A stretch of 64,000 nucleotides of DNA from Pararge aegeria (taxonomy: Eukaryota > Arthropoda > Insecta > Lepidoptera > Nymphalidae): NCBI RefSeq assembly GCF_905163445.1, contig NC_053187.1, positions 4,588,001 to 4,652,000 of the forward strand. The letters are read 5' to 3'. Shown here one piece after another: positions 32,045-42,999 of the stretch. A program made the translations under genes and the position numbers. The notes under the pieces are model-generated. The model did no database searches and was not told the origin of the DNA. It saw only the letters and a list, made by a program, of their open reading frames with translations. Every line of letters starts with the position of its first letter. The first letter of the stretch is position 1.

Positions 32045-33710
32045 TTCGTAAATTTTATTGGGCGCAACGAACCGTAGCATGTCCCCGAACAGGAAGTATG
32101 ATATAATAAACTGAAGTCTTGTCCGATGTCAAGGGCTAAGTTAGACTTTTGGTTTGTACTAAAAAAAAAAAATTAGGTACTTAACATTTATTGTAGGTAA
32201 GTTTATCTAAACAAAGAGTATTCACACAGACAATAATAAAACAAAGGCCAGTGTTATCTATCATACGTTATCCCAGAACAAAGAGATCATGTAACACGAG
32301 CGAAATTAACATATTAGGACAGTAACCACAGAGTCGCATTATGTTAATTTCATCACATTTGTCAATATTTACACACGTTTTCACAAACTTTACCACAGTA
32401 AATATATTAAAGCTCAATAAAGACGACTATTATTACTTATTTATCTACTCTAACTCATATTTAAGTATTTATGGTTTGTTAAAATAAGTATTAGTATATT
32501 AATTTTTTTTATTATCAATAGTAGTGTTGTATTTGTGGAGTCTGGTTTACGTATTAGTATGTAGATAGATACATTCTTTATTGCACACAATTAAGGGATA
32601 AAGATAATATAAATTGAAAACATAAATACAAGAAAAATAAAAATGCTCAAAGGCGGTCTTATCGCTTTAAGCTATCTCCTCCAGACAACCCATAATGAAA
32701 GAAGAAAATGATTACGGAAACGGGATAGTGCAATTTTTTAAAATATGTCATAACATAAAGTACATCAACCATATATAACAAAAATACATAAATAGCTAAT
32801 ACAAATACAAATAATATAGAAATAAATACATACACATATAAATATATACAAATACATACAGAGCAAATATATAAGTTTATTATTCGTATGTATGTACTAA
32901 ATTGTGTACCCCACCTATTCGTTTTTCTTTTTAGTTTTCCTATTACTAAGGTAGCCTGGCAGAGATTGCTACTTAGCGATAAGGCCGCCGTTTGTATCCT
33001 GCTTCATTCTTCATGTGTTTGTTATTTTATTCTCGTTTTTCTGAGACGTGTACAAAGAGTGAGTATAAATAAATAAAAAAAATATAATAAAGCAGTATGG
33101 AAACTACGAACTAAGATTTAAAACGACACTTATAAAGATGCAAGCACCGACGTGGCCCCAAAGATGCAGTTATAGAAGTCTTTGTAGTGCTTCAATATAT
33201 TTACTGTGACTGTGATATGAACTCTCATAGTACGGTATAGTATTCCGGTAAGAAACCGAGTAGGTACCAATGCCGTTTTTCACAAACGACGAACACGGGA
33301 ATGCTTAAAAAAGTAACTCTCTGAGGAGATTCCTAGGCATACATCAACCGTTCTTCAATAGTAATCACCTAAGAGTTGGTGAAATGCTTAAATTGCTTTA
33401 GGTATGTTTATGCAATAATCAAAACAGTTAAAAACGGCTACATGCGATACCGTGCAAGTATTGAAAAAAAACTTGTGTACTTTCCAGAATTTACATCATC
33501 TTCGAATTATTTTAGTGCCAAAACACTTTAATATATTTGAAGAAATGTACGAAAACTGTCGATTTGCCAATTTTTTTTTGTGTGAAAAACTGACTTGCGA
33601 ATTTTACATTCACCGATCCGATCGAATTGAAATCAGGTCGAATTAGCGTTTAAAAATAAATAAATAAGTTTACAAATTGTTATTATACAAAATGTAGATA
33701 AATGAAGTAT
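32045..33710. other. Intergenic, no gene supported
   Basis: Includes AT-rich ATACATA repeats at 32780-32870. Short ORFs have no recognisable domain. Confidence 0.45.
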
Positions 33711-33716
33711 CGTAAT

Positions 33717-33995
33717 GAAGCGGTGATAGCTCGATTCAGGAGCTCGACTGAACTTTCGGGGGGCCGAGTTCGAATCCCAGCGCACCTCTAACTTTTCAAA
33801 GTTATGTGCGTTTTAACTAAAATATAACTTGCTTAAACGGTGAAGAACGTCGCGAGGAAATCTGCATGCCTGAGAGATCTACCCGCAATGGTGGTGGCCA
33901 CCAGCGTGGTGGCCTACGGCCTTAACCCCTTCTCATTGTGGGAGGAGACGCGTGCTCTGTAATGGGCCGGTAATGGGTTTATGTGACGATGATAG
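33717..33995 (+). mobile_element. SINE, GTTCGAATCC family
   Basis: Head AAGCGGTGATAGCTCGATTC, B box GAGTTCGAATCCCAGCGC, body and GTAATGGGCCGGTAATGGGT tail. Confidence 0.8.
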
Positions 33996-34262
33996 ATAAA
34001 TGTTTCTCTGTGATTCTGAAATGCATAGGCTTAGTAATAACAGATCGTTTTTTATAAAAAAAAAAAAGTCGTGTATCAAATCGCCAAAACAGCCTCCAAC
34101 AAAAGAAGCCGGTGGAGACAGTTTATTAGCGCGAAGTTAAGATCTCTCCAGGACCACGATCTTCAGTGATGAAGAAACGACCAGAGAGAGATCTAAAATA
34201 TGCCTATTCACTCTTAAAGGAACCCAAATTGTTTGTGGTGCGTAATGGAAAGGAGCAAAGAA

Positions 34263-34488
34263 CTACGTGTCGACGGGACTTCGATTACGCAACGGTGACA
34301 CTCCCTGAAAATAAGTACTGAAAATAAGGGCTACTACTGTTAAGGAATATGATATACCTACTACTAGGTTCTGTTCGAAGAAAACATACTCTAGTCTAGT
34401 CTGGTGGACCATCAAAGATGCCGCGCTATAGCAAGTCCAGAAACATTTAGGACATACAAATTTGCAATCAGTGTAGATACAACTGCCG
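34263..34488 (-). pseudogene. Exon-like C2H2 zinc-finger segment (BTB-ZF/lola-style), probably broken
   Basis: On the minus strand a strong pyrimidine tract (TTTTTTCCCTACATCTTCCG) ends in AG at 34489, a good acceptor. The frame then reads GSCIYTDCKFVCPKCFWTCY, SAASLMVHQTRLEY and continues to a stop at 34263. FVCPKC..W....ASLMVH looks like the single-finger terminal exons of insect BTB zinc-finger genes, but the final metal ligand after the His is Tyr. No other exon of such a gene is seen here, so this could be a lone exon, a pseudo-exon or chance. Confidence 0.3.
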
Positions 34489-34534
34489 CTGCCGGAAGAT
34501 GTAGGGAAAAAAGTTTTAAAGTAGTAAATATCGT

Positions 34535-34675
34535 TCGCTTTAACGGTGGGCGAAACCATCTTGAGGAAACCTGCATGTCTGAGAGTTCTCCACGTTGTTC
34601 TCAACGGCGTGTAACGTCTACCAATGCGCTTTTGGCCAGCATGGTTGTCAACGGCCTAAACCCTTCTTAAGCTAC
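34535..34675 (+). mobile_element. SINE fragment, GTTCGAATCC family
   Basis: TCTTGAGGAAACCTGCATGT, CTGAGAGTTCTCCACGTTGT, ACGGCCTAAACCCTTCTTAA. Confidence 0.65.
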
Positions 34676-34679
34676 AAGT

Positions 34680-35535
34680 ACCTTAATTATACCGGCAGAC
34701 CTCCCGATACGATTGGATACTGATATCGTATCGGAAAATGTAGTGACGGTCTAGTCAGCCTTCAAATCCTTTTTTTTATGTTGTGTTTTTAAAACTTATA
34801 AAATTAGACATCACCTTGGAGTAGCCTTGGGGTCACGTGACAGGGGCGATAATTCAATTTCCAAAAACCCAAAATAAAATGTGAACATCTGCAACATATT
34901 TGGTAGGTAGGAAGGTAGGTACATGCGTCAAGAAATATCGACTTTTCCAACTAATTTTATAGGAATTGTAACTTCGTCTGCGATTGATTATGATAAATTA
35001 TGAACTTCAGTACTGAACGCTAGATGGCACTGAAGTAGCAACATGTTGGTATTTGTTGACAAACAATTTTTTATTTGTTTAAAAAAATTTTTTTTTTTTA
35101 TTTATTTATTTATTATTTATGTACCATAAATTGTGATTGTGAACATAAGATACATGAAGTGTACAAAGGAAAGCTTATCTCTATAAGAGATCTCTTCCAG
35201 CTACCCCAGGATGTGAGTAAGAAGATTTAATTGTGGTATAGGTCAAATAAAGGTACAATATATTTCATAACTACTAAGTATATTTAATATATCTAAATAA
35301 TAACAAAATTCTACATACTAATACAATAACATTCGAATATACTATATATACAAAATACATAAAAATAATATAATAAATATTTATATAATATATATATAAA
35401 TATATATATAATATTTTTCATAAACACTATCCTATCTTACTTCTAATAAGAGTTTAAAGACGATCGGATGAGTAGTTTTTGCGTGAAAGCGTAACAAACA
35501 TCCCTGTCACATTCATAAATATCTAATATTAGTAT
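34680..35535. other. Intergenic, AT-rich, no gene seen
   Basis: 34832-34841 is the palindrome GTCACGTGAC. A (TA)n-rich block lies at 35335-35420. Confidence 0.45.
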
Positions 35536-35966
35536 CCTTACTAATCATCATCATCATGTCAACCAATCGACGTCCACTGCTGGACGTAGGTCTTTTGTAG
35601 GGAGTTCCACAATACACGGTCCTGGGCCGCTTGCCTCCAGCGGCTCCCAGCAACTCGCCTGATGTCATCTGTCCACCTCGTTGGGGGCCGACCTACGCTA
35701 CGTTTACCGGTCCGGGTTTGCCATTCCAGTACCTTAAGACAACGACGTCCATCGGTTCTTCGAGCTATGTGCCCTGCCCATTGCCACCTCAGCTTCGCGA
35801 CTCGCGGAGCTATATCGGTAACTCTAGTTCTTCTTGTTATCCAACTCGGATGGACAGCGTTCCGGAAACTTTGTGACATCTTGTCGTCAAAAATCCCTCA
35901 GTGCCTGAAGACTATAGTCCTCGAACAATGCGTGATGCCAGTGATGACTTACGGATCTGAGTAAGG
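35535..35966. mobile_element. RTE LINE 3' fragment with inverted 5' piece
   Basis: 35559-35879 (minus) encodes the RTE ORF2 C-terminus: WITRRTRVTDIAPRVAKLRW, KRSVGRPPTRWTDDIRRVAG, YVQQWTSIG. From about 35870 to 35966 the plus strand encodes the stretch that should lie upstream in the same ORF (LSSKIPQCLKTIVLEQC, PVMTYGSE). The 5' part is therefore inverted relative to the 3' part. Confidence 0.8.
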
Positions 35967-35969
35967 ACT

Positions 35970-37030
35970 AGAAAACCTATGACACTAGAGAATGTCCACG
36001 AGTGTTTTGGGATAAAAAAGAGATAGCATAATAGGTTAAAAGAAACAAAATTGCTTGATAATTTGAAAGCTAGCGGACTTACGTAGCGACGGTTTTTTAT
36101 ATACCTAATTATTATTTCATTAATGTTTTCCTGCTTGGAAAAACAAATAAATAAACAACCAAAAAAAAAAACATCACAATCACCCCAGCCGTTAAAGAGT
36201 TAGGTGACGTAGATGCCGAAGACAAATAGATTTTGCTAGGTATCTAGGTACTTAACTACTATCGCACATAAAATCATCTATATCTGAAGAATATCTTGAA
36301 GGTGTGCATGTGGGGTGTAGATTATCCGCAACAACTTTCACAGTTAAGTGTTTGTTTAAATGGTAATATCATTGTGATAAAATTAATAAAATGATGACGT
36401 ATTTAATGCCAGCACTTGAGAGCTTTAATGCAGATACCTTCTCAGTGATAAGAAATATACAAATAAACAAGACAATAGTGAAATTCATGAATATCTATAG
36501 TGAATTTTCGCACTATCGGCCACCAAGGAGTGCGAGGTTTTATAAACGACATAAAAAAGAACCTATTATTTCACCCCCATAGCGCCGGAGTAAAAATCAT
36601 CAGATAAACAATTATTATTTTCAAAAAATGTATGAGAAGATTTTGTTTTAATAACCGCATGAGCTTATACTTATACATTACCATCAACCGATAGACTTCT
36701 AATGCTGGACTCATGCTTTTTGTATGGATTTCCAAACTACAGCGTCTTGTGCCGCTTGTGATTAGGGTACCTAGGTACATAATAATAAAGCTGAAGTGTC
36801 TTTTTAATCTCTGGAACCACTTGGATTTGAAAAAATCTTGCAGCCCAGCTCTTGAGACGGCCAAAATTTTTTTTTGAGTGAAAAGTATCCTAAGTTACTT
36901 CTGATACCTCCAAGAATATGTGTACAAAGTTTCATGATGATCGGTTAAGTAGTTTTCGTGTGAAAGCGTAACAAACTTGCTTACATTCACATACCTAATA
37001 TTGGGAGGATTGTACGTTGATGAAGTCACG
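35970..37030. other. Intergenic; RTE 3' remnant at about 36680-36760 (minus)
   Basis: ACTTCTAATGCTGGACTCATG, then TTTCCAAACTACAGCGTCTTG matches the RTE 3' end. 36880-36990 holds GTTTCATGATGATCGGTTAA and CGTGTGAAAGCGTAACAAAC, part of the Helitron-like dispersed repeat. Confidence 0.5.
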
Positions 37031-37044
37031 AGCAACCGCTACGA

Positions 37045-37106
37045 GTAAGCTGGAGTAAGTAAACATATCAAGTAATAACTTGATATGGTTACTTACTCCA
37101 GCTTAC
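37045..37106. repeat. Near-perfect 29-bp hairpin
   Basis: Left arm 37045-37073 and right arm 37078-37106 differ at one position; the loop is 4 nt. Confidence 0.9.
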
Positions 37107-37544
37107 TTACCCGCTTCGGAGCAACGTGGAGAGCCAAACCCCCTAATAACCACTAGGCAGATGTTATTCTAAACAGGGTATTATCTTAACAGATAGGTTT
37201 AAGGTAGGTTTACCTACATTATATAATATTTACTTTTCGTATAAAGTATGCACGACGCGGGTGTGACGACGGCTGTCACGTGAAAAAAACTGCGCTAATA
37301 ATACGCATATAGTACCTACATATACACACATATAATATATACATATTATGTTACTAGGCAGGTGTTTATGGTTAGAATTGTACTCTGATATTACGCTGCC
37401 ATTTTATTTTTTAGGCGAAACTAAAACAATAATGAGAGTAAATGCATACTTTCCATGTAAATGTAGGCTTGGATTTTGAAACACAATTTTTCAGTTAACT
37501 AGCACGGTTTATCTTCTTTATAAAATTTTTAGACCTCTTATTTA

Positions 37545-37725
37545 CATTTATATGGGTGAATTTAACTACACTAGTTATTGAAAAAGAGTAACTGCTGAGT
37601 TTCTTGCTGAGCTTTCTCAATATTCCCCTTCAAAACCGATGGTAGAGTCACTACAAACAGACAGATTTGAATTTAAAAAGTGCTACTTGAATTAAATTAA
37701 TTGTGAATTTGACTTTATGGGGTGA
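37545..37725 (+). mobile_element. LINE 3' UTR fragment (39-41 kb family)
   Basis: AACTGCTGAGTTTCTTGCTG, GGTAGAGTCACTACAAACAG, ATTAAATTAATTGTGAATTTG. Confidence 0.65.
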
Positions 37726-38204
37726 ATAACTTGGTTTGCTGGGTTGACCCTCTTCCACGCGGTAACAGAAACAGATTGACGTTGTTGGTTGCATAGAGAC
37801 CGTTCATGTACTGGAGATAGTCTAGGATAGATAATTCCAGAAAATATACTGAACAAAAAACCGCATCGGTTTTTCTTATTCCGACCTATTACCTACATAT
37901 CTATTCTTTTTCTTGCCTTTATAAAACGTCTTCTATAACTAAACTTGTAGACGGACTTGGTGTTTTACGACCGGGATTGGGAACATCCTGTTGTTTTTCC
38001 GTCAGGGATTAAAAAAACTCCACGTTAAAATGCCAATAGGTGTGACTAATGTTAACATTATGGGTGCCAATATGACTTGTGTTTTTTTTACATACAGCGG
38101 TTTTGTGCCAATATGCGTCTTTTCAGTTTACTACTCTTGATTTGGGTTGATCTGAACTCCTCAGGTGTCACTGAGATCGATGTGTAAGTTTGTTTTTGTA
38201 TTAA

Positions 38205-38400
38205 CGATAGGCCAGCGCTTGTCGACAATCATACCTGTTAGAAAGCAATGATTAGGTCTAGGTTGGAGCACGCTTGCCTGGAAAAAGCCTATTCACTCTT
38301 GCCTTGAAGGTACTCAAATTATACGTGTCAGGAAACCCAGTTGCCGGGAGGGCGTTCCATATCCTAGCGTTACGTATCAGAAACGAGGCTAAAAAACGTA
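38205..38400 (-). mobile_element. LINE ORF C-terminus and 3' UTR (same family as 19863 copy)
   Basis: AACGATAGGCCAGCGCTTGT, GGTTGGAGCACGCTTGCCTG and the complement of the ..WN.LP..VFP.TYN coding match the 19863-20165 copy in reverse. Confidence 0.7.
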
Positions 38401-38588
38401 AATATGCATAAATGTTCAGTTTTATATATATATATATTTACTTTTACGCAAAATCGGCTACTAGCAATAAAAGTACTTCACTATTACTGAGAAAATCAGG
38501 GTTATGCAGAAGTCGTCTTTCATCTGATTGACCCACACAACACTCAGTATAAAGGTCCGAGCCCTCACAGGAGTCAACCTCAGGTCAA

Positions 38589-38642
38589 TTGGGCTCGACA
38601 ACTCGGGTAATGGGGGACCATTACCCGAGTTGTCGAGCCCAA
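38589..38642. repeat. Perfect 25-bp hairpin
   Basis: Left arm 38589-38613 and right arm 38618-38642 are exact complements with a 4-nt loop; contains TCGACAACTCGGGTAATGG. Confidence 0.93.
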
Positions 38643-38883
38643 CCCTTCATTGTGGTTATCATCTGAAAACATCCGCAAAAGAAAAAAAGTAACGCTGCTG
38701 TAGTATTGGTAAGACTGATTGTTTAATTGCATGGACCATTTGTTATAGCTTATTGCAAACAAACGAATCTTATTGCAGTAAGTACTTAGCGAAAACTCAG
38801 ACGTGAGTGGAAAGTCGTAGTGCAAAACCAAGCTCAATATACTTTGCCAGTTTCAAGTAGCTAAGTTGTAAGTACCTTCATAT

Positions 38884-41510
38884 TTCTGTGCCAAATTCAA
38901 AATTCAAAATTCAAAATTCAAAATTCATTTATTTCAAGTAGGCCTAATATAAGCACTTTTGAAACGTCAAGTATGCATGTTTGTGTGACTCTACCACCGG
39001 TTCGGAAAGCAGATTCTACCGAGAAGAGCCGGCAAGAAACTCAGTAGTTGCTCTTTTCCAACATCAACATTTACAATCATTTTGCTATCTTGCGGGAGAT
39101 GAGAGCGAGGCTGGCTGCTTCCATTCTACCTTGTCATTGAGGAATTCATCAAATGTATAGTAACCTCGCTGTACTAGATGCGTTTTTACACATTTTTTAA
39201 ATGTATGCATTGGTAGGTCAAGAATTTCCTTAGGAATCATGTTGTAAAAGCGTATACTCAACCCCACAAAGGAGTTCTGCACCTTTCGCAGACGATATGC
39301 AGATATCACTAATTTATGACCGTTTCTGGTAAGTCGATTGTTAATTTCAGCTTTTGATTTATAAAGAGTAATATTTTGCCTCACAAAGACTATATTATTA
39401 TAAATGTATTGCGAAGCTACTGTAAGAATACCTATTTCTTTAAATTTTTCACGAAGCGATTCGCGTGATCCAAGTTTATATATTGATCGTACGGCTCTTT
39501 TCTGTAGTATAAATATACTTTCAATATCTGCAGCTTTTCCCCACAGCAAGATCCCATAGGACATAATACTGTGAAAGTATGCGAAATAAACAAGCCTAGC
39601 TGTTTCAACATCGGTAAGCTGTCTAATTTTCCTGATTGCATATGCAGCTGAGCTGAGTTTACTCGCTAGGCTTTCTATATGGGTACCCCACTGTAGTTTA
39701 CAATCTAAGGTCACTCCTAGAAAAACAGTGGAGTTTTCTATTTTAAGTGTTTCTCCATTTATTATGATGTTTTTATCAATTTTTTTTACGTTAGGCAAAA
39801 CAAATTCCAAACACTTGGTTTTTTTTGCATTTAAAAGTAAGTTATTAACAGTAAACCAGTCTGACACATGTGACAAAGCACGGTTTACGTCGTCAAAATT
39901 ATCTTTGTTTCTATCAGTCTTAAAAATGAGAGATGTATCATCTGCGAACAGTACAATCTCACAAGTGCCCCTGACATGGTGTGGCAGATCATTTATATAC
40001 ACCAGAAACAATAAGGGACCCAAAATTGAGCCTTGTGGGACACCCATTAAGGCAGATGATCCCTTAGACTTTATGTCTTTTACGCATACCCTTTGAACTC
40101 TATCACTTAGATAAGAGGCAATTAAATTGAGTGCAACGTTTTTGATGCCATAGTGGCTTAGTTTTAATAACAACGTTTTGTGTTCAACGCAATCGAATGC
40201 TTTGGACAGATCACAGAAAACACCAATGGCATTCTGCGAACGTTCCCAGGCATCGTAAATATGCTTTATGAGTCTTGCGCCTGCATCCGTTGTACTACGA
40301 CCTTTAGTGAAGCCGTACTGCTCCGGATGAAGTAAGTTATTTACATTAAAATGATTTAAAAGTTGATAAAGTATAATTTTTTCAAAGACCTTACTAAGAG
40401 TTGGCAAGATTGAAATAGGCCTGTAATTGTTAAGGTCATTTTTATGACCGGATTTAAAAAGGGGTATTAATTTACTACATTTCATTAGGTTCGGAAAAAT
40501 ACCCATATCAACACATTCATTAAAAATTACGGCTAGATAAGGGGCAATAACGTCAATAATGTTAGAAATGACCATCACCGACATACCCCACAGATCACCG
40601 GTTTTTTTCAACTTTAATAACCTGAAATTCTTTACAATATCTTTTGCAGATATATGTTTAAAATTAAATAAAACATTGCACTCTTTAACATTATCTCTCA
40701 ATATACGCTGAGCTGCTATTGGTGAAGAGCTTAGAGAATCTGTTAACAAAATGGGAACATTCTGAAAGAAGTTTTCGAAAGTATTAGCAACCTCCCTGTC
40801 AGACGTCACTTTATTGTTATCAACAATAAGTTCAAAATCCACATCACGAGATTTAGTTTTTCCTGACTCGTAATTAACTATTTTCCAGGTTGTTTGTACT
40901 TTGTTATCAGATTTCATTATACTATATTTAATGTGTAGCGATTTCGCATTAGTGCAAACATTCTTAAATATTTTAGAGTATTTTTTTACGTGTTCTACGA
41001 AAGTTGGAGTATGATTAAATTGTTTTTCATCATACAGCTCATACAACTTCTCCCTACTTTTATATATACCTACAGTAGCCCAGTCACTAAATTTTAATTT
41101 ATTACTGACATTGATGTGCTTAAAGTTGAATACTCTATTAAATTCGTTGTTTATAGTATTAAATAGTGCACTATAAAGACTGTCCGGATGAAAATGTTCG
41201 CACGCAATACCAGGGATTTTCGCAGAAATTTCACGTTTGAATCGCAATAATTTAGTCTTAGTTATTGGCCTACACTTTATAATTTGTCTGCTTTTATTGA
41301 TAGTATTTAAAACAGTAATAAGTTGACCACAATGATCTGACCTTAAATTATTAATTATTCTTTTATCTAAAATGTCACAATTGAAAAAAATATTATCTAA
41401 GCAGGATGCTGAAGTTGCAGTTACTCTAGTAGGTTCACTAAAAGTGTGACACAAATTAAAACATTTAAATAAGTTAAGCAATCTAGCAGTTGTTGCATTT
41501 TCTAGTAAAA
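38884..41510 (-). mobile_element. 5'-truncated CR1/L2-type non-LTR retrotransposon
   Basis: Holds the 3' part of an endonuclease domain, a full reverse transcriptase, a 3' UTR of about 150 bp and an (ATTCAAA)n tail at about 38884-38920. Homology in the upstream frame stops near 41510 (LLENATTARLL, then a stop), so the copy is truncated within the endonuclease. The same 3' UTR occurs at 18865, 37545, 43815, 44960, 45723, 53270 and 54400. Confidence 0.85.
39085..41481 (-). CDS. Non-LTR retrotransposon ORF2 remnant: endonuclease C-part and reverse transcriptase (798 codons open)
   Basis: Reverse transcriptase for target-primed reverse transcription. The first ~60 residues are the end of an APE-type endonuclease (ASCLDNIFFNCD... 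NLRSDHCGQLI). RT motifs follow: NNYRPISILPTLSKVFEKII, EQYGFTKGRSTTDA, GVFCDLSKAFDCVEHKTLL, GVPQGSILGPLLFLVYINDL, and catalytic LFADDTSLIF near residue 512, then the thumb/C-terminal region to PMHTFKKCVKTHL. No stop across 798 codons shows a young copy, but the true start is missing and the apparent start is non-ATG, so it is probably not expressed. CR1/L2-like clade by motif style and microsatellite tail; exact clade not certain. Confidence 0.85.
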   Translation of the reverse strand: MLNLFKCFNLCHTFSEPTRVTATSASCLDNIFFNCDILDKRIINNLRSDHCGQLITVLNTINKSRQIIKCRPITKTKLLRFKREISAKIPGIACEHFHPDSLYSALFNTINNEFNRVFNFKHINVSNKLKFSDWATVGIYKSREKLYELYDEKQFNHTPTFVEHVKKYSKIFKNVCTNAKSLHIKYSIMKSDNKVQTTWKIVNYESGKTKSRDVDFELIVDNNKVTSDREVANTFENFFQNVPILLTDSLSSSPIAAQRILRDNVKECNVLFNFKHISAKDIVKNFRLLKLKKTGDLWGMSVMVISNIIDVIAPYLAVIFNECVDMGIFPNLMKCSKLIPLFKSGHKNDLNNYRPISILPTLSKVFEKIILYQLLNHFNVNNLLHPEQYGFTKGRSTTDAGARLIKHIYDAWERSQNAIGVFCDLSKAFDCVEHKTLLLKLSHYGIKNVALNLIASYLSDRVQRVCVKDIKSKGSSALMGVPQGSILGPLLFLVYINDLPHHVRGTCEIVLFADDTSLIFKTDRNKDNFDDVNRALSHVSDWFTVNNLLLNAKKTKCLEFVLPNVKKIDKNIIINGETLKIENSTVFLGVTLDCKLQWGTHIESLASKLSSAAYAIRKIRQLTDVETARLVYFAYFHSIMSYGILLWGKAADIESIFILQKRAVRSIYKLGSRESLREKFKEIGILTVASQYIYNNIVFVRQNITLYKSKAEINNRLTRNGHKLVISAYRLRKVQNSFVGLSIRFYNMIPKEILDLPMHTFKKCVKTHLVQRGYYTFDEFLNDKVEWKQPASLSSPAR

Positions 41511-41514
41511 TTGT

Positions 41515-42590
41515 GGGGGCGAATAATCAAACAAACAGACTCACCTTCAGATTTTATTTATTAAGTATGGATAGTTCAGGTACATGTCGCCTCGCTAAGG
41601 GCCTTCGATTGTCCAGTGCGAAGAATTTTAAAGGAATTTTGGCGACAAAATTTAAGGAAGTACAAAACACAGGTTAGAGGTAAAAAGCGTCAAAAATAAC
41701 GACAATTTATTCTGTTAAGTATAATTTGTGAACAAATGAAAAAATCGGTAATTAGTACCCTAATATTTTCTTTACTCTAATCCTATCAAGAAAATCCTTA
41801 TTAATATTCAATCTGTCTGCGAATGATAGTGATAATTTTTTACAGGTTGTATCCTAAAATGATCTTGTAGATAGATTTTCTATTTTTATCTTTTCGAAGA
41901 TTTCGTCTAGAAATTGTATGTTTATAATATTTTACCATAGCAATTTGCAAGTAGCGAAACATGTTCTATCAATTTGATAGATATCATGAGATTAGGTAAC
42001 TATGTGATAATCAGATTATCGATGGAAAGTAATCGCTGGAATAAATCGAGTTTTACAAATAAGAGTATTTGGGATGATTATTTTTTTTCGGTGGGTTCTT
42101 ACACTTTTAATTTGAAATATTTTTTATTAATATACTGCTTACCTATTAGACATTATGAACATTCTATATTTCATAACGGATCTGAAATATCATCTGTCAC
42201 TTTGTCGTATATATTAAAATGGGGGGAAAATTTATAGAGATATCGAATAATATATATTATAATAAAGTCTTTATTTCCGACCGGGATCCATAATTTAATT
42301 AAAACTGAAAACCTATATCTCTGCATATAAATAAAAGCATTTATTGGGTACTAATAAATAATTATTTATGAATTACAAATCCTTTCTTATTGCGTATTAC
42401 ATATTAATAAAAAATACACCTTGCTTGCACTTTTAAGTACTTATTAACTTTTAAATTATATTAAAAAAAAAAAATTGAGATTAAAATTAAGTAGAATATA
42501 TTTAGATGCTTAAGTAATGTAAGAAAATGAAAACCAATGATCGTAGACTACGTTAAAATAGCTGTTTACTTTTTAAACACACCCACAAAA
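41515..42590. other. Intergenic, no gene seen
   Basis: AT-rich, no recognised repeat or ORF. Confidence 0.45.
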
Positions 42591-42599
42591 TGAGTGCGT

Positions 42600-42983
42600 A
42601 TTATGTGATTTATTTATAGACTACTGTCAGGCGCATGAGACACGTGAACGCTCGCCTTTGCTTCTCGTTGGCGGGAAACCGTCTGTGAAAAGTCGCTAAT
42701 GTGCTTTCGCACTAAGTAGTCTGTGCGAAAATCATGCATATATGGAGGAAGACTTGCATATATCACCAGTACATACTGAACAGTCGAGGAGGGAACACGT
42801 GCACTGTGTTACAAAATGCACGAAAAAATACGCGCGTAACTTTTAGTGATTTAAATAAAAAAATAAGTGATCTAACTATGTGATATATTACTTAATTCTT
42901 TTTTATATCTTAAGTAAATAACTACTGTGATATATTGTGGTGGACTTTAATATTCTGATAGTTATTAATAAATTAAATTAAAA
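42600..42983 (+). promoter_or_regulatory. Candidate promoter/5' UTR upstream of a short first coding exon
   Basis: A GC-richer stretch with CACGTG E-boxes at 42641-42646 and 42796-42801 and an E2F-like site TTGGCGGGAAA at 42668-42678, ahead of an ATG with a strong splice donor. Motifs are seen; function is inferred. Confidence 0.35.
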
Positions 42984-42997
42984 ATGGCCAGTGAAAA
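42984..42997 (+). CDS. Candidate first coding exon (MASEK...) of an unidentified gene
   Basis: ATGGCCAGTGAAAA in an AAAAATGG context runs straight into a consensus donor GTGAGTACC. It is 14 nt, ends in phase 2 and encodes MASE plus two bases of a Lys/Asn codon. Upstream frames hold stops, as expected for a 5' UTR. I found no phase-compatible second exon in the rest of the window, so the gene would have a long first intron or the call is wrong. Confidence 0.35.
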
Positions 42998-42999
42998 GT

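Noticed and set aside
39728..40096. 122-codon plus-strand ORF
   Set aside because: Antisense of the reverse transcriptase coding.
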